From contig CAIXXM010000091.1 of the NCBI GenBank assembly GCA_903923395.1, positions 1 through 33,603 on the forward strand: 33,603 bases of DNA. Direction: 5' to 3'. The position numbers and the translations under genes were made by a program. How positions within the stretch are numbered: position 1 is the first letter of the stretch; every line of letters starts with the position of its first letter. Shown piece by piece: positions 16,992 to 25,357 of this stretch. Origin of the DNA: an uncultured Acidobacteriia bacterium. GTDB taxonomy: Bacteria > Acidobacteriota > Terriglobia > Bryobacterales > Bryobacteraceae. Under the pieces are notes generated by a model. That model saw only the letters and a program-made list of their open reading frames with translations. It was not told where the DNA came from and ran no database searches.

Positions 16992-17020
16992 CGTCCGTGC
17001 GCCCTTTGAACGCACGGACG
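16992..17020. terminator. Perfect hairpin between pckG and the permease gene
   Basis: CGTCCGTGCG (16992-17001) and CGCACGGACG (17011-17020) form a perfect ten-base stem with a nine-base loop, 19 bases beyond the pckG stop. There is no T-run on either strand, so it may protect the pckG 3' end or give factor-assisted termination rather than act as a simple intrinsic terminator. Confidence 0.55.
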
Positions 17021-17038
17021 AAGCTATCCCCCTGTCCC

Positions 17039-18841
17039 TTACAACCGGCAGATCAGCAGTTCCCGCTCATAAATAATCTCTGACGGGATATGGTCATGCA
17101 GATCGATAAACAGCTCCTCGTGCTGGATGACTTCCGCGCGCCAGGCTTTGCGGTCGATTTTCTGTAGCTTTTCGAAGTCTGTTGCCGGGAAGTCGATGCC
17201 ATCCCAGGTGATGTCGTCATGCCGCGGCACCCAGCCGATGGGAGTTTCCTGTCCCAGGGCACGGCCGCGAACACGGTCAACAATCCATTTCAGTACCCGC
17301 ATGTTCTGGCTGAAGCCGGGCCATAGGAACTGCCCCTGTTCATCTTTGCGGAACCAGTTCACGTGGAACAGCTTGGGTGTCTCTTCCAAGCCCTTTTGCA
17401 TCTTGATCCAGTGGCGGAAGTAATCGCCCATGTGATAGCCGCAGAAGGGCAGCATCGCCATCGGGTCGCGGCGCACTTTGCCAACGGCACCCGCCGCTGC
17501 CGCGGTGGTTTCAGATCCCATGGTCGCCCCAATGTAGACACCGCTGGACCAGTTGAAGGACTGGTACACGAGCGGCATGGTGTCCGCGCGGCGTCCGCCG
17601 AAAACAAAGGCAGAAATCGGTACACCGTTGGGATCTTCCCAGGCCGGGTCAATTGACGGACACTGCGATGCCGGTGCCGTGAAGCGGGCGTTGGGATGCG
17701 CCGCCTTGGTCTTGCTTTCCGGAGTCCACTGGTTGCCCTGCCAGTCAAGGCATTCCGCCGGAGGAGTATCCGTCATGCCTTCCCACCAGACCCCGCCTTC
17801 CGGAGTCAGAGCCGTATTGGTGAAGATGGTGTTGCTCGCCAGCGTCTTCATGGCGTTGGGGTTGGTCTTTGCCGAAGTGCCGGGAGCCACGCCGAAGAAG
17901 CCGGCTTCCGGATTGATCGCACGCAGACGGCCCTTTTCATCGGGCTTGATCCAGGCGATATCATCGCCGACCGTCCAAACCTTCCAGCCCTCAAAACCCG
18001 CCGGTGGAATCAGCATCGCCAGGTTGGTCTTGCCGCAGGCCGAAGGGAAAGCCGCTGCGATGTAGGTCTTCTCACCCTGCGGATCTTCAATGCCGAGGAT
18101 CAGCATGTGTTCCGCCATCCAGCCTTCGTCCCGCGCGATGTTTGAGGCGATGCGCAGCGCGAAGCACTTCTTGCCCAGCAGTGCATTGCCGCCGTAACCG
18201 GAGCCATACGACCAGATTTCGCGGGTTTCCGGGAAATGGACGATGTACTTTTCTTTGTTGCAGGGCCATGGCACGTCGGCCTGGCCGGGCGCGAGCGGCA
18301 TGCCGACGGAATGCAGGCAGGGCACAACGCGCTTGTAGTCTTTGTCGATTTCCTGGAACACGGGCAGGCCAATGCGGGCCATGATGCGCATGTTCACCAC
18401 CACATAGGCGGAATCCGTAAGCTGCACGCCGATCTGCGACATCGGCGACCCGATCGGACCCATGCTGTACGGCAGCACATACATCGTGCGTCCCGCCATG
18501 CTGCCGCTGAACAGGCCCTTCAGCTTGCGCCGCATCTCGAACGGGTTTTCCCAGTTATTCGTGGGGCCGGCGTTGTCCTTGGAGAGCGAGCAGATGAAGG
18601 TACGGTCTTCCACGCGCGCCACGTCATTGGCGTCAGACTTCGCGTAGTAGCAGCCGGGCCACAGTTCCTGATTGAGGCGGGTGAAGGTTCCGCCATCGAC
18701 CAGCTGCTGACACAGCATGTCGTATTCTTCCTGTGATCCATCCACCCAGTGGATTTTGGCGGGCTGGGTCAGCTTCGCCATCTTGTCCACCCATTTGATG
18801 AGGGACGTATTATTGCTTAACGGAACAGCGTGGTTGCGCAT
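17039..18841 (-). CDS. pckG: Phosphoenolpyruvate carboxykinase (GTP)
   Basis: A 600-residue GTP-dependent PEP carboxykinase that interconverts oxaloacetate and PEP in gluconeogenesis. It shows the GTP-class signature [12 protein letters not shown] (kinase-1a/P-loop with its hyper-reactive cysteine). It also has [17 protein letters not shown] for PEP and metal binding, [13 protein letters not shown], and the guanine-binding [19 protein letters not shown] block. Length is typical. I prefer the ATG at 18841. A TTG at 18862 would add seven residues, but a GATAAT -10-like hexamer lies 23 bases before the ATG, so transcription may start close to that TTG. No SD is evident. It is separated from the upstream peptidase gene by a strong terminator and is thus its own unit. 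Confidence 0.96.
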   Translation of the reverse strand: MRNHAVPLSNNTSLIKWVDKMAKLTQPAKIHWVDGSQEEYDMLCQQLVDGGTFTRLNQELWPGCYYAKSDANDVARVEDRTFICSLSKDNAGPTNNWENPFEMRRKLKGLFSGSMAGRTMYVLPYSMGPIGSPMSQIGVQLTDSAYVVVNMRIMARIGLPVFQEIDKDYKRVVPCLHSVGMPLAPGQADVPWPCNKEKYIVHFPETREIWSYGSGYGGNALLGKKCFALRIASNIARDEGWMAEHMLILGIEDPQGEKTYIAAAFPSACGKTNLAMLIPPAGFEGWKVWTVGDDIAWIKPDEKGRLRAINPEAGFFGVAPGTSAKTNPNAMKTLASNTIFTNTALTPEGGVWWEGMTDTPPAECLDWQGNQWTPESKTKAAHPNARFTAPASQCPSIDPAWEDPNGVPISAFVFGGRRADTMPLVYQSFNWSSGVYIGATMGSETTAAAAGAVGKVRRDPMAMLPFCGYHMGDYFRHWIKMQKGLEETPKLFHVNWFRKDEQGQFLWPGFSQNMRVLKWIVDRVRGRALGQETPIGWVPRHDDITWDGIDFPATDFEKLQKIDRKAWRAEVIQHEELFIDLHDHIPSEIIYERELLICRL

Positions 18842-18903
18842 AGTCGTTGAAAGTGAATTCAACCATTATCCGACGGCACTCCGCGCGGCAGCCGAAAAAT
18901 GCA

Positions 18904-18932
18904 AAAAGGGAGGCTCGCTACGCCTCCCTTTT
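18904..18932 (-). terminator. Intrinsic terminator of the S9 peptidase gene
   Basis: AAAAGGGAGGC (18904-18914) pairs perfectly with GCCTCCCTTTT (18922-18932) around a seven-base loop. On the minus strand it is followed by TTTTTGCATTTTT. It lies 16 bases beyond the peptidase stop and before pckG. The plus strand also has T-rich sequence after the stem, so it could work in both directions. Confidence 0.92.
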
Positions 18933-18948
18933 GGTTTTCCAGCCCCGG

Positions 18949-21843
18949 TTATTGGTTGGCCGCAGTCTCTTTTGTCCCGCCCTTCACCGGCGAACCGGTG
19001 ATCAGCTTCTCCCGCTCCTCCAGATGCTCCTGCATCTTCAGGCGTGGAATGCCTTCGAGCAGCCAGGCTGGCGCCGGTTTATCCATCAGGTAGTAATCGA
19101 AGAACTCCTTCATCCGGACCGTGTAGTCCTTCATGTTCTCCGGCTTACGCAGGCCGTGGTTCTCGCCCTTGTACTCCAGCATGACGACCTTCTTGCCCAG
19201 CCGCCGCAATGTGTTGTAGTACTCAATGCCCTGCGTATGATCCACGGCACCGTCCTTATCGTTGTGCAGGATCATCAGCGGCGTTTCCACCTTGTTTGCG
19301 AAGTAGACCGGTGAGTTCCGGATATAGGACTGCGTCTCCTCAATGTAGCCGCCGGTGAAACGTCCCTGGCTGCTTTCAAAGATGGGCTGGTTCGCGGAAC
19401 CTGTGTTCCAGTAGATGGAACTGTACATACTCACCATGTCCGTCAGCGGCGCTCCGGCGATGGCAGCCTTGAACATCTTTGTCTGCGTCACCGTAAAGGC
19501 CGTCTGGTAACCGCCCCAGGAATGCCCGTGGAGTGCGGCACGGTCGGGGTCCACAATGCCTGTCGCGATGGCTGCTTTCAGGGCATTGATGATTGCGGTG
19601 GCACCGGAAAGGCCGGGGTCATTCACGCGGTAAGTGATATCCGGTTCCAGCACGGCATAACCATTGCTGGTGTAAGCAGAGATCGAAAAACCGTTATAGC
19701 CGGGGAAGGGATAGGCGTAAGTGTTCTGGGTTAGTTTCTCGTAGATATAGACCAGCACAGGGTACTTCTTGCCCGCTTCATAATTGGCCGGCAGCCAGAG
19801 AGCGCCCTGCAGTTTGTCGCCCTTGATCCCGGAGTATTCCACCAGCTTCACCTGTGAGGGCCAGACAAACTTTTCCTGCTGGGGATTGGAATTCGAGACC
19901 TTCTCTTTGCCCGCCAAATCCGCGCCGCTTAGATAGAAATCCGGCGCATCGGTAGTGGTTTCCCGGGTGTAGAGATAAACATCGGACTTCTTCGCCTTCA
20001 GCAGGGAAGAGTACATGGCGTTATCCCAGTGCAGCATCTTCACGCCGCTGCCACCTGCCGCGATCATGCCGATTCCGCCCTGCTTGGTGTTCTCCTGCTG
20101 GGCGCTGACATAGAGCGGCTTGCTGAAATCGATGCCCTTGTCTTCCGTATCCAGGCGGAAGATGCTGCGGTAGCGGATCTTATCCTTCTTGCCATTGCCT
20201 GTGATGTTCACCGCCGCGGCGCTGCCATCCGTGGCGACCTTCCAGATATCCCAGCCGTCAGAAAGCAACACAAACTTGTTGTCTGTGGAGAAGCCCAGGC
20301 TGCGTGTTGGCGGCTTCACCACGTTTTGGTCATCTTCCACATCGATAAAGGAAGACGGCATGGCCTTGGTGATGTTCTTCGCTTCGCCCTTTGACATGTC
20401 ATAGGAGTAGAAGTTGCCGTCGTCGTAATAGAGGAAGCGGCTGCCATCCGGTGAAGCGCCCTCAAACCAGCGCACCTTGCGCAGGGCGAGCTTGCGTTCG
20501 CCGGTCTTGGGATTGACCACATAAATATCCTGATAGCGCTGCCCGTTGAGGTTGCTCATCCACTCGTATTCGCGGACATCCGTGCCGACACCGAACTTCG
20601 ATTCGGGCGTCATGTTGACGTTCTTGAGGGAAGCATCGGCCAACTGCACAAACTTCTTCTCCGCGGGCAGATATCCAGCTGCGTAGCCGAAGCTCTTATC
20701 GGCCTGCTCCTGCACCTGCTGCATCGGTTGCAGCCGCTCGTCTTTGTAATGCCAGATCACCATGTCCGGTTTGGGGTCACCGGCCTCCGCATCGTCGGCC
20801 TTCCTGGCCTTGGGCTTCACCTCATGAATGGTGAAAGTGAGTTCGGAAAGATCACTCATCCAGGAAGCGTTGCGGGCGGGGTTGATGGTTTGGCCTTTCG
20901 GGAAGGCCGGGTCCGCAGCCGGGTCGAAAATGGTCTTATCCGGCACCGCGCCGGAGCGGAAGTTCTTGAAGGCTACCAGCGAGTAGAGTTTGTCTTCCCA
21001 CACAGGCAGTTCCACGCCGCGCAGCGCCGCGAGGCCGTCGCCCTTTTCGGTCCAGGAGAGCCCCTTGTAGACTGCTTTCGAAGTATCGAGCGACAAGACC
21101 GCACCGGTAGTCAGGTCGCGCAGTTCCAAACCATTGCCGAGCTTGTCTTGCGCATCCACCAGCCAGGCCAGCCAGTTGCCCCTCTTGTCAAAAGCGAATT
21201 CCGAAACGTTGCCGACGTTGTAATCGGCACCCGTGGCAAGTTCGTGGATGAGCAGATCCGTGCCGGAAGGTTTCTCCTCCGGCTTCGGCGCGCCGGGGCC
21301 TGCCGGAGCCGCACCCGGACCGCCCGCGGCAGCCGCCGGAGCCCTGTGCAGCGCAATCACCTTCGAACTTTCGCCGGAAAAAGCAAACCGGCGGATGTTC
21401 TCAAACTCGGTCTTCTTGCCGGACGACAGTTCCAGGAGAATGGCCTTGGTGGTGGAAGGCTTGCGGAGCTTCTTGAGCAGCTTGCTTTCCTTCACGGTCG
21501 GGAAGGTCTGCATGGCGAGCCACTTGGAATCCTCTGAAAACACGAGATCCGCGCCGCCGCGACCGCCCCCGCCAGCGCCAGGACCCGGCGGCAGGTTGGG
21601 ATCCGGCCGGGGAATTTCCCCGAGAGAGTAGCGGCTCTCCTTGCCGTCCGTCAGACTGCGGACCACAATCTCAGAGTCGCCATCATTGGGGACAAGCTTG
21701 TAGGCAAACCATTTGCCATCATTCGAAATCACAGGGGACTGGATGCGTTTCCACGCCAGAATATCCTGCAGGGTGAGTGGAGCTTTCGGTGCAGCGGCTA
21801 AGGTGAGAGCGCTGAAGAGCAAGAAACAGATACTGCGTCGCAT
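18949..21843 (-). CDS. Secreted S9 family (prolyl oligopeptidase-like) peptidase
   Basis: A 964-residue exported serine peptidase. The start MRRSICFLLFSALTLAAA is a signal peptide. An upstream in-frame start at 21861 would overlap the extended -10 element and is rejected. Most of the first ~650 residues form a beta-propeller-like region with an inserted Gly/Pro/Ala-rich loop (GPGAGGGGRGG and a second around APAAAAGGPG). The catalytic alpha/beta hydrolase domain follows. GHSWGG holds the nucleophile, Asp lies in HNDKDGAVDH, and His in GENHGL, in the expected order. Such peptidases degrade short peptides in the periplasm or outside. Acidobacteria carry many paralogues (general knowledge). It ends at a strong terminator and appears monocistronic. 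Confidence 0.92.
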   Translation of the reverse strand: MRRSICFLLFSALTLAAAPKAPLTLQDILAWKRIQSPVISNDGKWFAYKLVPNDGDSEIVVRSLTDGKESRYSLGEIPRPDPNLPPGPGAGGGGRGGADLVFSEDSKWLAMQTFPTVKESKLLKKLRKPSTTKAILLELSSGKKTEFENIRRFAFSGESSKVIALHRAPAAAAGGPGAAPAGPGAPKPEEKPSGTDLLIHELATGADYNVGNVSEFAFDKRGNWLAWLVDAQDKLGNGLELRDLTTGAVLSLDTSKAVYKGLSWTEKGDGLAALRGVELPVWEDKLYSLVAFKNFRSGAVPDKTIFDPAADPAFPKGQTINPARNASWMSDLSELTFTIHEVKPKARKADDAEAGDPKPDMVIWHYKDERLQPMQQVQEQADKSFGYAAGYLPAEKKFVQLADASLKNVNMTPESKFGVGTDVREYEWMSNLNGQRYQDIYVVNPKTGERKLALRKVRWFEGASPDGSRFLYYDDGNFYSYDMSKGEAKNITKAMPSSFIDVEDDQNVVKPPTRSLGFSTDNKFVLLSDGWDIWKVATDGSAAAVNITGNGKKDKIRYRSIFRLDTEDKGIDFSKPLYVSAQQENTKQGGIGMIAAGGSGVKMLHWDNAMYSSLLKAKKSDVYLYTRETTTDAPDFYLSGADLAGKEKVSNSNPQQEKFVWPSQVKLVEYSGIKGDKLQGALWLPANYEAGKKYPVLVYIYEKLTQNTYAYPFPGYNGFSISAYTSNGYAVLEPDITYRVNDPGLSGATAIINALKAAIATGIVDPDRAALHGHSWGGYQTAFTVTQTKMFKAAIAGAPLTDMVSMYSSIYWNTGSANQPIFESSQGRFTGGYIEETQSYIRNSPVYFANKVETPLMILHNDKDGAVDHTQGIEYYNTLRRLGKKVVMLEYKGENHGLRKPENMKDYTVRMKEFFDYYLMDKPAPAWLLEGIPRLKMQEHLEEREKLITGSPVKGGTKETAANQ

Positions 21844-21851
21844 TGCCACGC

Positions 21852-21860
21852 ATCGTAGCA
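21852..21860 (-). promoter_or_regulatory. Extended -10 element before the S9 peptidase
   Basis: On the minus strand TGCTACGAT ends eight bases before the ATG at 21843, with no SD between. It matches the element at 11081-11089 at eight of nine positions and has nearly the same spacing, suggesting leaderless transcription. Confidence 0.5.
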
Positions 21861-21971
21861 CAAATTTGGGGGCCAGATGATTGCAGCCGGGCAGGGGACT
21901 CCGTGAACGTGGCCGCGATCAGTTCGTCCGCAGCGTTGTTATTGGAATACGAATGTCAACAGATACTCTGA

Positions 21972-22166
21972 TCAAAAGGTAGCATTCCATGTGGTTCCAG
22001 TGGAACCGACGTCGCCGGCCACTTGGATCTTGCCCTGCATGCTTCCGATCAGCGTTTCGCAGTTGGAGTCCGAGGGAGTTAGCAGGGCGACGGGTTTTCC
22101 GCGCTTCGTCACGACAATGCCCTCAGGACACTGTTGTTCCAACTTCGGTGCACTGATTTTGCCCAT
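21972..22166 (-). pseudogene. Orphan Phd/YefM-type antitoxin with internal deletion
   Basis: A 64-residue frame. Its core EGIVVTKRGKPVALLTP and tail LIGSMQGKIQVAGDVGSTG are characteristic of the Phd-like antitoxins paired with PIN toxins. In relatives roughly ten residues of a helix separate an N-terminal block like GKISAPKLEQQC from EGIVVTKRGKP. Here the two are almost adjacent (EQQCPEG), so a short in-frame deletion is likely. No toxin follows: the next minus-strand gene is the S9 peptidase, 110 bases further on. An ATG at 22232 in the same frame would add 22 residues of unconvincing sequence. It may still fold poorly or be silent. Confidence 0.6.
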
Positions 22167-22309
22167 GCACTCAGTGTAGTCAAATGTACTGACCACTTGG
22201 CTGCCGCCATTCCATAGCGGGAAAGTTTTCATAGAAGTTGCATCATGAGCAGGGCTTTGATAGCCTTCAAACGGTCGTATCCGGCTTGGCATAAGGAGAG
22301 CACTTAATC

Positions 22310-23185
22310 GTGGGCCTTCTGAATCTGAATTCCTCCTCCCCAGAGCCGACCAGCTCGGGCTTTTGGGGTGAATTGCAAGAGTCGGGCTGGTTTTCTTTTT
22401 ACGGTCGGATAGGTCGCAAGGAATATTGGATCGCATTCCTTGTAGCCCACATTTTCATGTGGTTGGGGCGGACCCTTGCGTTCTGGGGTTACTCCATTGT
22501 CTTCGTTCGGCACCCAGACTTGCTCACTAGAGGATTTAGTCTAGTCCTCCTCGTTATCTCATTGGCAATGCCTGTTTTGGCGCTCTGGCTCCTTTGTGCT
22601 GCAATTGTAAAGCGGCTACATGACTTGGATACTGACGGCGGACTAGCCCTCGTTTCCTTACCGTTGGGCTATCTCCTGCTATTCATACCCTTCATCGTGG
22701 TGGGTTCTCTGGGAGGTACTATTGGCAGTAACCGTTTCGGAGACGACCCCTCCCCCACCCGGGAACCGGCCACCGTGGACTCTTGGGGTAAACTTCTAGA
22801 TTCGCGATGGCTTTCATTTCATGGTCGAATAAGTAGAAAAGACTACTGGATCGCATTTTTTGTGGCGCACTTATCCATATGGTGGGCGACGATCCCCGCA
22901 TACTGGGCATATTCCAATGCCATTGATCGAAACCCAGATCCACAAACCACAGGGATTGGCCTGGCTCTCCTCGTTATCGCACTTGCAATGCTTGTTTTGG
23001 CGCTCTGGGTCTTTTGTGCCGCGGGCGTAAAGCGGCTACATGACTTGGATACTGATGGCGGACTAGCCCTCCTCTTCTTACCCTTGGGCTATCTCCTGCT
23101 ATTTTTACCCTTCATTGTGTTGGGCTCTCTCGGAGGTGCCCTTGGGAGCAACCAGTTCGGAGACAGCCCTGAGGAAGGTTGTTAG
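22310..23185 (+). CDS. Tandem-duplicated DUF805 membrane protein
   Basis: A 291-residue membrane protein made of two DUF805 domains (about residues 18-147 and 158-288). Each has GRIxRKxYWIAF near its start, three or four hydrophobic helices and the family motif [15 protein letters not shown], ending SLGG followed by GSN. The family is of unknown function, and single-domain members are usually 110-150 residues. The start is GTG at 22310 with AAGGAG at 22293-22298, a slightly long spacing. The repeats are also very similar in DNA (period 420 bases), indicating recent duplication. AT content is higher than in neighbours, consistent with acquired DNA. Confidence 0.85.
   Translation: MGLLNLNSSSPEPTSSGFWGELQESGWFSFYGRIGRKEYWIAFLVAHIFMWLGRTLAFWGYSIVFVRHPDLLTRGFSLVLLVISLAMPVLALWLLCAAIVKRLHDLDTDGGLALVSLPLGYLLLFIPFIVVGSLGGTIGSNRFGDDPSPTREPATVDSWGKLLDSRWLSFHGRISRKDYWIAFFVAHLSIWWATIPAYWAYSNAIDRNPDPQTTGIGLALLVIALAMLVLALWVFCAAGVKRLHDLDTDGGLALLFLPLGYLLLFLPFIVLGSLGGALGSNQFGDSPEEGC
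22361..23185 (+). repeat. Direct 420-base tandem repeat inside the DUF805 gene
   Basis: The unit beginning at 22361 recurs at 22781. Exact anchors are the 14-base GTAAAGCGGCTACA at 22607 and 23027, and GGCGCTCTGG at 22579 and 22999, all 420 bases (140 codons) apart. The 3' thirds of the units are nearly identical, and the first thirds have diverged more. The period keeps the reading frame. Confidence 0.9.
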
Positions 23186-23292
23186 CTTATAGGATTTCGT
23201 CACAAGTAGAAACTAGGTATTCGAAGGCGAAAACGCGTGGACCGCGTGTTGACGCCCGAACTGGAGCAGAAGATCGTCGACGCCATGATCAG

Positions 23293-23496
23293 GATGTGGT
23301 CGATCATTACCTGAACCAGCCGGAACGCGCGCTGTTGCTGTGCTTCGATAAGAAGAGTCAGATTCAGGCATTGGATCGAACAGCCTCAACTCTACCGTTG
23401 CGACCCGGCCTGCCGGAGCGTCAGACTCACGATTACAAACGCCATGGAACGACCACGCTCTTCGGGGCATTCAACATTCTCAATGGCAAAGTGAGG
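23293..23496 (+). mobile_element. IS630-family transposase fragment
   Basis: The frame reads [17 protein letters not shown], then [13 protein letters not shown] and [22 protein letters not shown]. This is the middle of IS630-type (DDE_3) transposases, including the first catalytic Asp in the FDKKSQ motif, where relatives have DEKSQ. Only about 65 codons remain. The 5' part is missing; the preceding bases contain a different-frame [12 protein letters not shown] segment of uncertain origin. The 3' part ends abruptly at the RhuM-like fragment. No terminal inverted repeats were found. Confidence 0.8.
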
Positions 23497-23660
23497 ACAG
23501 CCTGACAGCTGGGCAATACGAACAGTTTGCCGTTCGTCGCCGTGCATTTCTCGAATCTGAATCAGAACGTGACGATGTGGCGGCACTGGAAAAACAAGCG
23601 GATTAGCTGATCAAGAAGTCAGCGCGCCAGAAAACAAGCGGGAAGAAGCCCCAGTCATGA
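23490..23660 (+). pseudogene. C-terminal remnant of a RhuM-like protein
   Basis: From 23490 the frame reads [20 protein letters not shown], then a charged helix ending ALEKQAD and an in-frame TAG (23604-23606). Past that it continues LIKKSARQKTSGKK to a TGA at 23658-23660. The LTAGQYExFAxRRR block resembles the C-terminus of RhuM/virulence-associated proteins, which often sit beside restriction-modification genes. The final TGA overlaps the next ATG by four bases (ATGA), preserving an old operon junction. Family assignment is from memory of the motif and is tentative. Confidence 0.45.
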
Positions 23661-23734
23661 AAATCCATTTTGAGCCGGACTTGGACTATCTTCCGTCGCA
23701 ATCAAGGAAGGCGTTTACAAGAACCTCCAGATAG
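23657..23734 (+). pseudogene. N-terminal stub resembling a type III restriction helicase subunit
   Basis: A 25-codon frame starting MKIHFEPDLDY, which resembles the opening residues of Res-type DEAD/DEAH helicases of type III restriction systems. After about residue 11 it diverges and soon stops (TAG at 23732-23734). The start overlaps the RhuM-like stop. The stub is best read as the left edge of a deletion that removed the rest of the gene. The evidence is short, so confidence is low. Confidence 0.35.
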
Positions 23735-23960
23735 CGAAGAACTCAGCATCATTGAATCCAAGCTCAATTCGTTGTGTGAACAGTTCCGTGACGCCCGCGA
23801 AGCTGCCAGCCGCCTCCGGAACAACCTGGAAGGCGCGCTCGCCAGGCTTGATGCCGAAACCCGCCAGCAGTTGGAAGATCAACTCGCCGTCGCTCAGACA
23901 CTTTCTGCAATCGGTAAACTCACCAGCCGCAAATCCCCGTGCCGCCGACTGCTCCCGTAG
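23727..23960 (+). pseudogene. Coiled-coil fragment of unknown protein
   Basis: The frame encodes a charged, heptad-like helix (EELSIIESKLNSLCEQF through QLEDQLAVAQTLSAIGKL), which looks like the C-terminal coiled coil of a larger protein. Near 23930 the natural continuation appears to change frame, into a proline-rich stretch (VPPTAPVAPVPQPPPAQPPE) that runs up to the next antitoxin. No start codon or ribosome binding site of its own is convincing. I do not recognise the family. Confidence 0.4.
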
Positions 23961-24043
23961 CGCCCGTGCCGCAGCCACCGCCCGCACAGCCGCCGGAAGT
24001 AAATCAGATTGACCAACCACTAGAATTAGTCCACAATCCAGGG

Positions 24044-24280
24044 ATGACCGTCGAGGCCAACGTTCACGATGCGAAAACCCACCTCTCACGCCTGCTCGAC
24101 CAGGCGCTGGCAGGGGACGATGTGATTATCATGCGTTCCGGGCGCCCACTTGTCCGCCTGGTGCCGGTGGAACTGGCCCAGCACCGCCGGGAGCTTGGTA
24201 CTGCTGCAGGAGACTTCGTGGTTCCTCAAGACTTCGATGCCCCTCTTTCTGATGAAATCCTGGCGGAATTTGAACGGTGA
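24044..24280 (+). CDS. Phd/YefM-type antitoxin
   Basis: A 78-residue antitoxin starting MTVEANVHDAKTHLSRLLDQ with the family core DDVIIMRSGRPLVRLVP. The C-terminal segment FVVPQDFDAPLSDEILAEFE is the typical toxin-wrapping tail of antitoxins paired with VapC. It binds operator DNA through the N-terminal Phd fold and neutralises its toxin. The frame stays open upstream but carries unrelated proline-rich sequence, so the ATG at 24044 is chosen. Its stop overlaps the GTG of the truncated PIN gene by four bases. Confidence 0.85.
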   Translation: MTVEANVHDAKTHLSRLLDQALAGDDVIIMRSGRPLVRLVPVELAQHRRELGTAAGDFVVPQDFDAPLSDEILAEFER

Positions 24281-24396
24281 AGCTTCTGCTGGATACACAG
24301 ATATTTCTGTGGGCGATCACGCAAGCCCGGGCGGAACGCATGCCGGTTCTTTCCTCAGATCCCATGCTGGCAAAGTATGGCGCGAAAGTGCCCTGA
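24277..24396 (+). pseudogene. PIN-domain (VapC) toxin with large in-frame deletion
   Basis: A 39-codon frame that reads the first residues of a VapC toxin (MKLLLDTQIFLWAI, with the first catalytic Asp) directly into the last ones (QARAERMPVLSSDPMLAKYG). Full-length relatives have about 125-130 residues, so roughly 85-90 codons encoding the middle catalytic acidic residues have been lost without shifting the frame. The GTG start overlaps the antitoxin stop (GTGA). The product cannot form a complete active site. Whether the mini-protein is made or still binds the antitoxin is unknown. Confidence 0.85.
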
Positions 24397-24435
24397 CCCC
24401 AAACTTCCAGCACCCGCTGTATCATCATCGTTGAT

Positions 24436-25305
24436 ATGCGCCTGATTGCCTCAATCGCCCTGTTGTTCACCCTGCATGTTTCCGCCTTCGCCGCGGGACC
24501 GATGAAAGCCCTCCTCATCGACGGGCAGAATAACCACCAGTGGAAACTCACCTCCCCTGTCTTGAAGAAGATTCTGGAGGACTCAGGCTTGTTTACGGTC
24601 GAGATTGCCACCACTCCCGAAAAGGGCGGCGACATGTCCACCTTCCACCCGGACTTCAGCAAGTATGCCGTGGTGATCTCAAATTACAACGGCGAGCCGT
24701 GGTCCAAGGAAACCAACGACGCGTTTGAGGCTTACGTCCGCAAAGGTGGCGGTTTTGTGAGTTATCACGCGGCAGACAACGCCTTTCCGGAATGGAAGGA
24801 ATACAACCAGATGATCGCCGTGGGCGGCTGGGGTGCGCGGAAAGAAGAGACGGCGGGGGTCCGTTTGCGCTTCCGTGATGGCAAGACCGTGACCGATAAC
24901 ACGCCCGGCGGTTGTGGCCACCATGGCAACCGGCTGCCGTTCCAGGTCACGGTGCGCGATACCAAGAGCCCGATTGTCAAAGGCCTGCCCATGGTTTGGA
25001 TGCACGCGGGCGATGAGCTTTACGATTCGCTCTGCGGTCCCGCGCGTGAAGTGGATGTTGTGGCAACGGCGATGTCAGACCCTGCCAATAAAGGCACGGG
25101 CGAGAATGAGCCGATGCTGATGACGATTCAATACGGCAAGGGCCGTGTCTTCCACACCACGCTGGGCCACGATGTTCCCGCGATGCAGAGTGTGGATTTC
25201 ATTGTTACCCTGCAGCGCGGCGCCGAATGGGCAGCCACCGGCAAAGTGAAGCAGGCCGTACCCGCGGATTTCCCCAAGCCGGATGAAGTGAGCGTGCGGA
25301 AGTAA
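24436..25305 (+). CDS. Secreted ThuA-like domain protein
   Basis: A 289-residue protein with a signal peptide (residues 1-20, MRLIASIALLFTLHVSAFAA) and a ThuA-like glutamine-amidotransferase-fold domain. Typical blocks are MKALLIDGQNNHQWKLT, FEAYVRKGGGFVSYHAADN, FPEWKEYNQMIAVGGW and the late GRVFHTTLGHDVPAMQ. ThuA-like proteins are linked to sugar, often trehalose or related disaccharide, metabolism. Enzyme activity is not firmly known. A TATCAT hexamer lies ten bases before the ATG with no SD, again suggesting a leaderless start. It stands alone between decayed elements. Confidence 0.88.
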   Translation: MRLIASIALLFTLHVSAFAAGPMKALLIDGQNNHQWKLTSPVLKKILEDSGLFTVEIATTPEKGGDMSTFHPDFSKYAVVISNYNGEPWSKETNDAFEAYVRKGGGFVSYHAADNAFPEWKEYNQMIAVGGWGARKEETAGVRLRFRDGKTVTDNTPGGCGHHGNRLPFQVTVRDTKSPIVKGLPMVWMHAGDELYDSLCGPAREVDVVATAMSDPANKGTGENEPMLMTIQYGKGRVFHTTLGHDVPAMQSVDFIVTLQRGAEWAATGKVKQAVPADFPKPDEVSVRK

Positions 25306-25357
25306 GTTAGCGCAGGCCGCCGTTCGCCGGATCCATCCGGTCAGTAGTGGATGATTC

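Noticed and set aside
23715-24089. 124-residue minus-strand frame opposite the coiled-coil fragment
   Set aside because: The plus strand shows a heptad-like helix and a real antitoxin start, and the minus frame has no recognisable motif.
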